Positions 43,135-54,900 of a stretch of 64,000 nt of DNA are shown here, piece by piece. The stretch comes from Mya arenaria (taxonomy: Eukaryota > Mollusca > Bivalvia > Myida > Myidae), in NCBI RefSeq assembly GCF_026914265.1, contig NC_069135.1:35039756-35103755 (forward strand), given 5' to 3'. The position numbers and the translations under genes are program-made. Under the pieces are notes generated by a model. The model saw nothing but the letters and a program-made list of their open reading frames with translations. It searched no databases and was not told where the DNA came from. Numbering within the stretch: position 1 is the stretch's first letter; each line of letters begins with the position of its first letter.

Positions 43135-43580
43135 CCGCTGTCTACAGCGGTCCGTTACACATAGATTTTGCCCATTACTTTAAGGATGTCGCTGAGCACT
43201 CATAAGTGGCATAAGCTTTACGACTAAGATAGCTTATTAAAAATGGGCCCTGAAGTAAGCACTTTTGGTTACTTATGCCCCTTTGTAGAAAAAACGCCCC
43301 TGTTGTTATTGCAAACAGACATATTTTTTAAGGAAGGCCTTAGTGTATCAAGCTTCTTGGTTCACAAAGGCCACATAATTAGGCTGAAGAAGGGATTACA
43401 TGGGGTTAAGCTTAAACATATGTCTAACCCATGTACAAGCAATGGGCCCAAAGGACTGGAAATAATCTTCTCTCTGACAATGAATCATCGAACTCATACT
43501 TTCATAGAAAAATAATAATAATATCCATAAGCCTAATGCCAAAGATGTATTATCAAACCCAGACTAAGAAGTCTCGGAAC

Positions 43581-43858
43581 TAGCCTCAATTTCTCGAAAC
43601 AACAACCCTAATCCCTTCAAACAGGATCAAGCTTAGCACGCCATTTAGGATTTGGTATAAATTGTATAAATGTATAAAATATTCTCTTTTTAAAGAGTTT
43701 GAAGGTTTTTTTAAAAAGGAAAAAATATTTAAGATAAATAAGTAAAAATACTTGTAGTTTCATAAAACTATATTATGTAAGTAAAATTGCTAAATGAAAA
43801 AAGATAAAATTACTTAGGTGAGTGATACTTAAGAATTGTCAAGAAATTCGGGCCTGTA
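43581..43858. mobile_element. MITE-like element, family A, copy 2
   Basis: Left CTCAATTTCTCGAAAC followed by CAAACAGGATCAAGCTTAGC; right CTTAAGAATTGTCAAGAAAT then TCGGGCC. Diverged relative of 377-625 and the 61-kb pair. Confidence 0.6.
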
Positions 43859-43913
43859 TTTAAGATTTACTTTGAACATGAAACTTTAACATACAACTCA
43901 GGGTTGACTTTGT

Positions 43914-44088
43914 TATATAGTCGAAACTGGCTAGGTCAAACTCGGTTATCTCGGTGTTCTGGTTACCGGTATGTCGATTTTTTCAGCTATGTTGGATTAA
44001 GTTAGACATGATTTGTATTTTGGTTACATAGAAGTATTTACTGGCGTCCCAACGACTTCGACATAGCTACTGTCGACTATATTGTACA
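43914..44088. mobile_element. Tc-like MITE (TATAGTCGAAACT ends), copy 1
   Basis: Left ATAGTCGAAACTGGC and right CTACTGTCGACTAT. Internally CCCAACGACTTCGACATAGC matches ACCAACAACTTCGACACAGC in the copy at 52087-52262. Confidence 0.55.
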
Positions 44089-44208
44089 AATTAGCATAAT
44101 TTAACAAATAAATCCAGGAACATTTCAACACGGGCATCTTATTTTCTGTATTATTGGGACTTGACGACAATCAATGCCACCTTAGGCTTGACGTTAACAT
44201 ATTGCAGG

Positions 44209-44440
44209 CACTTGAATTTACGTTGGCATATTTATGTTGGCATATATACTGCAGTGTGTTGTCGTTATTCTTGGCTGAGCATGTTCCAAATTAAATTTCT
44301 TGTGTGCAAATTTATATGACGTCTCCTGAGACTTGACATTAACCTTTTACAGGCACTCAAATTTACGCATATTATATACTGCAGTGCGTTGTCATTATAC
44401 TTGGCTGAGCATGTTGGTTATTAAATTTCTTGTGTGAATA
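44209..44440. repeat. tandem duplication, unit about 140 bp
   Basis: AGGCACT-AATTTACG, ATATACTGCAGTG-GTTGTC and TTGGCTGAGCATGTT recur at about 44209-44320 and 44353-44440. Confidence 0.65.
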
Positions 44441-44818
44441 TTAATGAAGGTCGGTGATTTGCTTGCATTCATATTTATGAAGCAATATATTTTTAACATT
44501 ATTTTAATGTCTTCTGAACATTTTAATATTTTTTTTTTTTTTAAATAAACAAGAAACGTGGCAAATGCCCTCGGATGGCCTTGTTGGACAGATAGCAAAT
44601 AGTATTTTGACCAGTCTGTACAGATACGGTAGCCTTCAGTATCTAACATATATTTTCATGGTGACCTATCCTACCTTCCCATGACGTTTGTAAATATTTA
44701 TAACTCAATCAAGGGTCATAATTTGTACCTAAGATCATATAAACATTATGAGTAAAAATCCCTACTCAACTAAAACTTAAAGCGAAATTCAATATGCATG
44801 TGTAATTGGTTGTCTCAT

Positions 44819-45153
44819 TCGGAGCTCCTCGGCCATTTTTTCCCAAAAAACAACCTCGGATGTATGCCGTTACATCAGTTGAAGTAGTCCGTAAATTTTT
44901 GAATAATATCATTAATTAAATGTAGTGTTTAAGAGTTGTATTTATTGCTCTCACTTTAAATTGATTGCCAGTGAAGTGTATTATTACAAATAAAATTAAG
45001 ATTCCCAAGAGATAAGTCCTAAAGTTTAACAACTAATTAAGATTACTACGCGATCTATTTGCAGCGGACTTAAACGTACCACTTTTTGAGTATGTAAACC
45101 GTCCAAATACATCCGAGGTTGTTTTCCATAAAATGGCCGAGGACTTCCGAATA
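44819..45153. mobile_element. foldback MITE, family E, copy 1
   Basis: Long inverted ends: TCGGAGCTCCTCGGCCATTT with CAACCTCGGATGTA, and TACATCCGAGGTTG with AAATGGCCGAGGACTTCCGA. The centre contains TTGATTGCCAGTGAAGTGTA, shared with 51385-51712. Confidence 0.7.
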
Positions 45154-45409
45154 AGTTTGTCTTTGTTTGTATCATTCAAACCTCCCCCAACTGGAATCTT
45201 TATTGAATAAAAATACATAGTCTTAGTCAGTTTTATCAATCAAATAATAAACATTGATTCAATATTCAATAATCAATATTTGAAATTATGCAAAAAAATG
45301 CTGACAATATGATTCAATATCTTAATTGAAATACTGCAAATTACTCAGTACAAGTAACAAACCAATAACTAATCATAAATAATCTGAAACTGCAGATTTC
45401 AAGTTGAAG

Positions 45410-45912
45410 CTTCAACATGAGCTTGACTTTTGACTCACTTTTTACTGACTTTAAAATCAACAGGGTTCACCTTCTGGTCATGACAAAGGTCCCTGGGCCT
45501 AAGTTAATTCAGTTATTAATCGGAAACTGATTTTCAGCTTCATCTGCTGGTCTGACAAACCTGCCTACCAAGTTTGAGGTCCTTATCTCTAAGCTTTCTT
45601 TAGACCAACTGACCACAAAACCAATAGAGTTCATCTGCTTGTCCTGACAAACCCACCTACCAAGTTTGGAGTCTCTGGGCGTAATTAAGTGTTAATAAGT
45701 TATTGACCAGAACTGGTCACCACGACATTGACCTTGACCCACTGAGTTCAAAATCAAAAGGGTTTATTTGCTGGTCATGAACCAAGCTGCCTACCAAGTT
45801 TGAGGTTCCTGGGCCTAAGCCTTTTTTTTAGATATTGAGCGGAAACTGTGAGGACAGATGTAGGGATGGACAGTCCAATTACCATATGCCTCTAATTGGG
45901 GACATAAAAAAT
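45410..45912 (-). repeat. degraded minus-strand copies of the nuclear-receptor-like dispersed repeat
   Basis: On minus the segment starts TTATGTCCCC (45908 leftward) and holds about three diverged units: CTCAAACTTGGTAGGC, GACCAGCAGATGAA and GGTCAAGGTCA-like blocks, as in 19246-19825. The three-base-spaced inverted sites are not preserved here. Confidence 0.6.
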
Positions 45913-46473
45913 ATTTAAAGAGGATAATTGTACCCACAAGTAAAAATATTTACTTTTGGTGTTCATGAGGTGTAATGTATTCCGAACTTACACTGAAACA
46001 AACAAATTTTCTGTTTATTATATACCTAAAACAGATAATAACAGTAAATTGAATGCCAGTTTAATTCTATTTTGGAAATGACGTTGTTGAAATTGTGTCA
46101 ATCCCTGTGTGCACGAACATTTAAATTAAAGGTTAGCGAGGGCTAAAATTTCAAAACAGTGATGAATATCAAATTGTTATAAATCTCTGTAAATCACTGG
46201 AAATAAAATAATAAAAAAGCTATTGATTCACATGTACTTTCACAAGACCACACATGTTAATTGATCCATATGGTAGCTAAATATTCACCTGGTAACAGCA
46301 TGTTCACTTATATTACACATGTCAATGTCTTCAATCCCAGTCGCACTGTACACCAATTAAATACTTATTAAAACCCACTTATTATATATGTACAGTTTAT
46401 ATATAGTACTCATAGTCATCAATTATCATTTTTTTTTGTTTCAAAAGATATTTACACATTGTTTAAATCATAC

Positions 46474-48290
46474 ATAAGACCTGGGTGCAGATGAGATGTT
46501 TTAGGGGACCTGGGTGCAGATGAGATGTTTTAGAGGACCTGGGCGCAGATGAGATGTTTTAGGGGACCCCAGTACAGATGAGATGTTTTAGGGGACCTAG
46601 GTGCTGATGAGATGTTTTAGGGGACCTGGGTGCAGATGAGATGTTTTAGGGGACCCGAGTGCTAATGAGATGTTTTAGGGGACCCCAGTACAGATGAGAT
46701 GTTTTAGGGGACCTAGGGGCTGATGAGATGTTTTAGGGGACCTGGGTGCTGATGAGATGTTTTAGGGGACCTGGGTGCTGATGAGATGTTTTAGGGGACC
46801 TGGGTGCTGATGAGATGTTTTAGGGGACCTGGGTGCTGATGAGATGTTTTAGGGGACCTGAGTACAGATGAGATGTTTTAGGGGACCTAGGTGCTGATGA
46901 GATAATTTATGGGACCTGGGTGCTGATGAGATGTTTTAGGGGACCTGGGTGCTGATGAGATGTTATAGGGGACCTGTGTGCAGATGAGATGTTTTAGGGG
47001 ACCTGGGTGCTGATGAGATGTTTTAGGGGACCCGAGTACAGATTAGATGTTTTAGGGGATCCGAGAACAGATGAGATGTTTTAGGGGACACAAGTAGAGA
47101 TGAGATGTTATAGGGGACCAGAGTACAGATATTATAATTTAGGGGACACAAGTAGAGATGAGATGTTTAAGGGGACACAAGTAGAGATGAGATGTTTTAG
47201 GGGACACCAGTAGAGATAAGATGTTTTAGGGGATCCGAGAACAGATGAGATGTTTTAGGGGACACAAGTAGAGATGAGATGTTATAGGGGACCAGAGTAC
47301 AGATATTATAATTTAGGGGACACAAGTAGAGATGAGATGTTTAAGGGGACACAAGTAGAGATGAGATGTTTTAGGGGACACCAGTAGAGATGAGATGATT
47401 TAGGGGACCTGAATGCAGGTGAGATGTTTTAGGGGACCCGAGTACAGATGAGATGTTTTAGAGGACCCCAGTACTGATGAGATGATTTAGGGGACCTGAA
47501 TGCAGGTGAGATGTTTTAGGGGACCCGAGTACAGATGAGATGTTTTAGGGGACCTGAGTGCAGGTGAGATGTTTTAGGGGACCTGGGTGCAGATGAGATG
47601 TTTTAGGGGACTTGAGTACAGATGAGATGTTTTAGGGGACCAGAGTACAGATGAGATGTTTTAGGGGACCTGAGTGCAGATGAGATGTTTTAGGGGACCT
47701 GGGTGCAGATGAGATGTTTTAGGGGACCTGAGTACAGATGAGATGTTTTACGGGACCTGGGTGCAGATGAGATGTTTTAGGGGACCTGGGTGCAGATGAG
47801 ATGTTTTAGGGGACCTTGGTGCAGATGAGATGTTTTAGGGGACCTGGGTGCAGGTGAGATGTTTTAAGGGACCTGGATGCAAATGAGATGTTTTAGGGGA
47901 CCTGTGTACAGAGATGTTTTAGGGGACCTGACCTCAGATGAGGGGACCTAGGTGCAGATGAGAAGTTTTAGGGGACCCTAGTTCAGAGGAAAACTTGAGT
48001 AAAGATGAGATGTTTTAGGGGACCTGGGTGCAGGTGAGATGTTTTAGGGGACCTGGGTGAAGATGAGATGTTTTAGGGGACCTGTGTACAGAGGAGATGT
48101 TTTAGGGGACCTGACCTCAGATGAGGGGACCTGGGTGCAGATGAGAAGTTTTAGAGGACCCTAGTACAGAGGAGAACTTGAGTAAAGATGAGATATTTTA
48201 GGGGACCCGCGAACAGATGAGAGGTTTAAGTGGACCCGAGTCAATAGATGTTTTAGCGGACTATAGTACAGATAAAATGTTTTAGGGGAC
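46474..48290. repeat. large minisatellite, 29-bp unit
   Basis: About 60 copies of GGGGACCTGGGTGCAGATGA plus GATGTTTTA, with variable five to eight bases after GGGAC (CTGGGTGC, CCGAGTAC, ACAAGTAG, CCCAGTAC). Segments of several variants recur in order (for example 47041-47160 and 47221-47330). It ends about 650 bases from the MIC19 stop codon. Confidence 0.93.
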
Positions 48291-48945
48291 CCATGTTATA
48301 TAGAAATCACTTTAAAACATAGCCATGATCTTAACTTTTGATAAATTATTCATAAATGACATTCCATAAAGTTCACGTAATTTGACTGGTGAATTACCAT
48401 GGAAATTACAACACAGCTTGCAATTTTAACTTTAACACCAGTTTAAGTGTATTGTTTAGAGAAGATTGGCATTCCTATGTTTAAGCTCTCATTTCTCAAT
48501 GAAGAAACCAGAAGAAAAAAGAATCCACAAAACATTCAATCATTTTCTGCCTCTTTTAATCCCTCCACATTAACAAATAAAGAGAATCCTATATTATATA
48601 TAAGTACTTTGGCAGATACAGCTGCCATGACTAAAGTAAATAATCCTTATTTGCAATGTTCATGTCACAAGCACACAAAACCCATTGACATATTTTTTAA
48701 AAAGTGACCACTATGTGGTCTTGAGTCATAATCATTTATATTCTGATAATTCTCTGACATTTCAAATATAACATAACATTATGATAGAAAAAAAGAGAAC
48801 TTGTAAAATACATGTAGACACTTTTTTCATTCCTACACATACTTGAAATACAATGACATCAAAGTAAGTTTTCTAAGATAATAAGTCTTTGATGCACCAA
48901 ATATAAAACGTCCTATGGTTCAAATACAGAAGCCAGGGTCATCCA
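48291..48945 (-). other. MIC19 3' flank
   Basis: Presumed 3' UTR and flank, ending at the 29-bp minisatellite. No canonical AATAAA on minus was seen in this short stretch. The plus-strand 86-codon frame at 48447 is not recognised. Confidence 0.4.
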
Positions 48946-48975
48946 TCACGATTGTTTTGACGAGATGAAGGCATT
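48946..48975 (-). CDS. CHCHD3: MIC19 exon 6: C-terminus
   Basis: Acceptor ctcttttcag; encodes NAFISSKQS and the stop TGA at 48948-48946. Phase 0. Very short, but position and phase fit. Confidence 0.7.
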   Translation of the reverse strand, partial: NAFISSKQS

Positions 48976-51900
48976 CTGAAAAGAGAAAATCAAACGCATG
49001 TCTCTCTTGCTGTAAATATTTACATGAATTACTTCACAATATCAGAAATATGTCTTGAAAATATGATAATGCATGACCACCTGAATAATTTAAATTGGTT
49101 TCTACGTTTCACGTAAAGTAAGGGCTAGATGGTTTTCCATCATGCTGGTGCATTGTCTATTTGTGATGAATATATGAGCTTGAGATCTTCCAAATAAGAG
49201 GCAGACATACATGTAAACCATACAATTTTTGTGGGCTTATTCGCTCAAGTTTTCAGCCATGACCTAAGATAGGAGCCTTTGTTCTGCAATAGCACTTTGT
49301 CTCAATATAATCAAGTTGTGTCTAGTAATGAAGAAATACTTCAAGGATAATATATTCTAGTCGAGACATACTTTGTGCATACACAAATAGGTCAGGACAC
49401 AGAAATAAGTAGACATTTGCTTACACAAATTACAACCAAGACCTTCGATCAAGATAATTGGTTAGTGGGTGGGACACAGTCATAAACTGGTTAAGGGAGA
49501 AAAGACTGAGTTTAAACATCATTTATTTTGCAACGATTATTAAGCAGTTATGACAACTTATATTAAGTCACTCTTGTTGGTACGGTGTTGCACCAGAGTG
49601 TGGTTTTGTGCTGTAGAGGAAACTGGAGAACCCAGAGAAAATCCACTTGTCTGGCTTGGTGATCACGAACCAAGTGCGCTAACCACCACGCTTACTGTAC
49701 AACCTAAATAAATAAATAAATAAATAAATAAATGGAATTCAGTAGTTAAATTTTGACCTACCCTTCTTTCTCTCTCAACGGCTTGAGTAAAGGCCTTGAC
49801 CTGGGTGGAGCACCGTAGTGACTCCTTGTAGTGCTCCTGGTAACAGTTGTACACTTCCTGTTGTAGGTCCTGACACACAGGGGAACCAGTCTGCTTACTG
49901 AAACAGACAACAAATTCTAAATAGTTATATCACAACAATTGCAACATGAAGTGCTCTTGATAATAGCTGTACAGATAGTTCCTGAGACACAGGGGAACAA
50001 GGCTGCTTACTGAAACAGATAACACAGTTTGACATATCAGCCCCAATAAGATGTAAAAATGTCACTGTTGAAAATCAGTAAGGGGCCGAAATGACTCCAT
50101 TTAATATTTATTAGTGGCTGAAAAGGCAGGGCCCAAAGGTTTCAGGGGCTGAACAAGCCTCAATTCTTATACTTTTGCTTGGCATAAAAAAATTGAAAAA
50201 GTCCTGCTAAATATTATAAAATGCAGAATGTTATCAAACCTGGAAGACATTTTACCAGTGCAGGGCTTGTGGGCTCATGTTAATTTCGACCACTGGTAAA
50301 TTGATTTGTAAGATACTGTAAGAGCATGAAATTTTGACAAAAGTAAGTTAAGTGACAAATTCATTAGACGCCAAGAATATTTGTCAGATATCGAATAAGC
50401 TATGCCCTCCAACCAGACGAAGGCATTTTCACCCATTTTAATTGATAGAGGAAATTTCCAATCAGCCATAATCTGGACATTATCTTTTACGATATATTAT
50501 GTTTAAAACTTTCTTGAAACAATGTTTCATCAGATCCATTTATTTTTCTCATACTGTAAAAGTTTATTAAATTGAACCTGGGAAGTGGCGACAGCAGTGA
50601 TGGTCGCATATTGTATATCTCATTAATCTTAACGACAATACAGCACAGATGATAGTGACAATGCCTCATTGCGTAACAATGATTACAGAACTGCATATCT
50701 AAATCTGCAACATGTTGTCATGCACCACAATGCATGAAATTGCCTGCAGTTAGAAAAGATATCTTTATGCTTTAGGTAATATAATGCGTAAATATTTTTT
50801 GATTGTTTTCCTATCCTTTCATTATTGACAAAATGACAAAAGTAATTTAATGTTCAAGATATAATGGCTTTTTGTTTGTTTGTCAGGATGGGAAATGCCA
50901 GGGTTCAAGCTCAAACCTAGTTTTAGAAAAGCACTTTTATTAAATTACTAAGAATCATCTTTATTCCATTTGTTTTACAAAATAAATGTGAATAATTGTA
51001 CAATTTTGACAGTAATAAATTTCAGAAATGTTCATCAACAAAACTCGACTAAAAGGTAAGGGCAATTCCATTTAAACATATAACCCCCTTTTAAATTATG
51101 CCACACCCTACAGAAGTAAATTTGGGTCCAAATTAGCGAAAAACAGCACCCACCTATATACTACTTAAATAATTACCTTCACCCCCCCCCCCCCTTGGGT
51201 TATATGTTTTATACTGGAATAGCCCTAAGTTACAATGAAATGAAGATTTATTTTGCCACTTGAGTCTGAACTCTTTCTTGAAACTATTCATACTCATGGC
51301 CACTGGTCTTACATTTTTGCACACCAGAACATCATAGGCGCATCATTCATACAAAACATATCTAAACAAATCACATTCAATACCCCTCAGCCATTTTCCA
51401 TCGAAATCAACCCCAGATGTATGCCGGTATATTAGGAGTAGCAGTTCATAAATAAAATAATAATAGTATTAATTAATTGTATTTTTTAAATGTGTATTTA
51501 TTATATCTAAATTGATTGCCAGTGAAGTGTATTATTGCATAATTAATAAAGATTCCAAAGACTAAAGACATTAAGTTTATCTGCTAAATTCAAATTCAAA
51601 TTACTACACGATCTACTTGCAGTTAAAATGTAAAGATTTCTGATACTGTAAACTGTTAATACATATCTGAGGTTGTTTTCGAAAAAAAATGGCCAATGAG
51701 TTCCAAATAGACAACTCAGAGAATTTGCAGCGAATTGTATTAAACTGTTATTCAAAGGTCTAGTTTGCACAAAATATTTTTTGTGATTGGTCATCATTTG
51801 GTATTTGATTAATATTGACCAATCAATAAATATATAATCTAACTTAAACCAATCCAAATAAATAAGTTTTATACAATTGACTGTCGATGTACAATAATGT

Positions 51901-54900
51901 GCACCTCTGATGCCTCATGATACCATATTATATAGGTATCATATAATATAAGAATATTATACCAATACAAATACCGGTATTGCATTTTGACCTATAAACA
52001 TTCATCTTCAATTTCATTTTAAATAAGAACTGCATCTGCAGTAAAATTTTAATCAGTTATGTATATATGTTCATTTATTTTACATACAGTAGAAACTAGC
52101 TATGGTGACCTCTGTTACTTTGATGTTCAGGTAATGCTAACTTCTTTTCGAAAATTTTGGATTTAGTTAGATATATTTTGTTTTTCAGTTATATCAAATG
52201 TTCTTTTTCTCAAAGTATTTTTCAACGTACCAACAACTTCGACACAGCCAGTTTTGTCTGTTTAAGTAATGAGTATTCAGTTCCACTAACACAGACAATA
52301 TTCCAAAACCATAAGTTCAACTATAGTAACACTGTTAATGGAATAAAAAGATACATTTACACACCCAAAAAGAACATCTACAAGAAGTATTGTTAAACAT
52401 TCCCACAGTAAATGTATCACTACATCTGTATTTGAGAGATCAAATGTTCTAAGGGAAACAACTCACATAAATTTTGCTTCTACTTCCTCCACAGCTCTTG
52501 CAAATTCTTCAGCCTTGATTTTGTGGTTCTCAGAGTGCTGGAATACACTTATACCTAGTATTTCAAATCTTACAATAATCATAAATAAAACTTGCAATGC
52601 CATAGGTATGCATGCCAAAGAAATCTCTTATTCAGACAGAACTCCAGTAAAATCTGTTTGCCATTTAATTTAGGACTGTCTTAAAACAGTTTATGATTGG
52701 ATTCAATAGTTCAGGCAAAATTTCTAACAATGAAAATTTCTCTTTAATACAGTTAACTGTACAGTTAATGTAAGTCTTGAAGTGGTTGAAATAAGCACAT
52801 GCCATCACGGCCTGCACTTGTGAAATGCTTTCCATACTTGCTCAGTACAGGATTTAATACAGCAGGGTTTTGTGAACAATTTTGATGCCGAGCACTAGTG
52901 TAAACATATAAGCTTGTTCATTCTTTAGTCTTATTTTAATAAGTCGTATTTTGATGATTTGTAAGATGACATAACATTGCAGTTGGTGCTTCCCTATTCC
53001 CGACCCTAGTTTCAGACATCGAAAACAGGATTTTCGTTTTTGGCATCAAATTTTGAGACCTGCTTTATAGAACCCAGATGTTAAGCAAGCCACAAAATAT
53101 TTTACCAGTGCAGGGCTTGTGGGGCTATGCTCATATCTAAACCAGTTACCACTCACAGTGTCTATGATCCTCTGTCGGTACTCATTCTCTATCTGTCTCC
53201 TCATAGCTTCAACCTGCTCCCTTGATAATGCCATACCTTCTGGGACACCTGAAAAAGGGTCAAGAAAGTCAGTCAAGTAGCTCTACAAGCAACTTATGCA
53301 ATCAATAGATGTAACCAGGAATACCCACAGTGACTTTTTTGGAATTTTTACTGCCTGTGCTTTGCAAATTGAGAAAAAAAGTTGACTTTGGGAAAAATAC
53401 AAAATCAGGCCAAAACAGCTAATACAATGGCAAATTACATGTTTTAACTTTTTATGCATTCATTATGCTGTGAAAGAGTAATTCTTGTCAAGATTTTGTT
53501 TATATTTCAAGAAAATCATTGCTTTTTTATTCATTAACGTAATCTGCATTTATCAAATTGGGGAAAATTATAAAATATTTGGAAAAATGGACAGTTTTTC
53601 TCAAGGGAAAACAGCCTTTAGATGGCAGTAGTAAATTGCACCAAAAAAAATCACTGACACATAATTTGTGTAACGGTCTGTCATTTTCATCAATTAAAAC
53701 ACATCATAGTTAATGTATTGTCTGTTCTGTTTACTGTACTTTTATTTTTTGTTTTTATGTGTAACATATATAAGTTGTCTGACCACCTATGTGAGCGTGT
53801 TATAGTTTTACAGAGGGCACTTTTACTAACCATCAATATACCCATGCTAACTTTCCTGGCATTTCACTCTCGTTCCGACTTCTCTACCAGCAGACAAATA
53901 AAGTATTTTCAAAAATACACTTCAATATTCTCACAAGAGAATATTTTGCTGCTGGTATTTTTAATTATATTATTATTTATGTATTGTTTTATTACGTATT
54001 ACTTTTAACTTATTTATAAGTATTCTTTATTATATAATTATGTAAATTTATAAGTCTATGCAAGATATATGTGGTCATTTATTTGCAGGCTTTATGTTAT
54101 TACTTCTTTATTTATTAACATATCCTTCATTCATGTAAGTTTAACTCTTAAGGCAATGTCTGTAAGAAATTTGTTTAAATATTCTTTGACAACAAAACTG
54201 TATTACTTCCTACAGCCTCACTGAATGGACTTTTGTGCATAAATGATGAATGGAAAACCAAATAATTTGAAGCTCAAAATAATGTCTATTGCTCCTGAAA
54301 ATAATAATATAAATGGGCAAATGTCATCTAACCTTGCTGAACATCCTTTTCTTGTGATTCAGGTAACCCTTGCAATCTCCTGTGTACATTCCCTGTCAAC
54401 TGGAAAAAAGAGTTTGAAATCAAGATTGTGTTAAAATCTTTCTTCTTAAAAAAGTGAGGATTGTTTTCTTCAACTTTTTGGAGATAATACATGCTTCATG
54501 ATGAATGTAATTATAAGCCAGTAAAGGCCAAATTTCAACCCAAAACAGACCCTTTTTCGAATGTTTACATTAAGTTACGTGATGGACCCGCGCATTCGCT
54601 TTTTTACTCAGTGGTTTGTGTACTTAACTTGGATCCTGGCATGTGCTGAGAAAAATATTGAATGCAGGTGTCCATCAGGTGACGCAGTGTAAATGGTCGA
54701 AAAGATTTATGGAAGTCATTTCTACATATGTTTTTGCAAGCATTGTGAAAACATTTATTTACATATTGAATGATTAGATGAACGGACATTAATAATTGTT
54801 GTGCCATCGTGAGAATAAATAATTTTTGGATTACGAGATATGGGTATCTAATTCTTGTTTGTATATAAGTATTTTGTGCCAAATTCAGTAGTCAAAAAAT

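Noticed and set aside
42860..43183. His/Cys-rich protein (LTRHCHLCSKMHCH) resembling zinc fingers
   Set aside because: Translation of the 24-bp minisatellite; the spacing is that of the repeat, and no conserved zinc-finger hydrophobic pattern exists.
54604..54882. 92-codon minus frame as an independent gene
   Set aside because: It lies directly after a decayed reverse-transcriptase fragment in the same orientation and has no recognisable domain.
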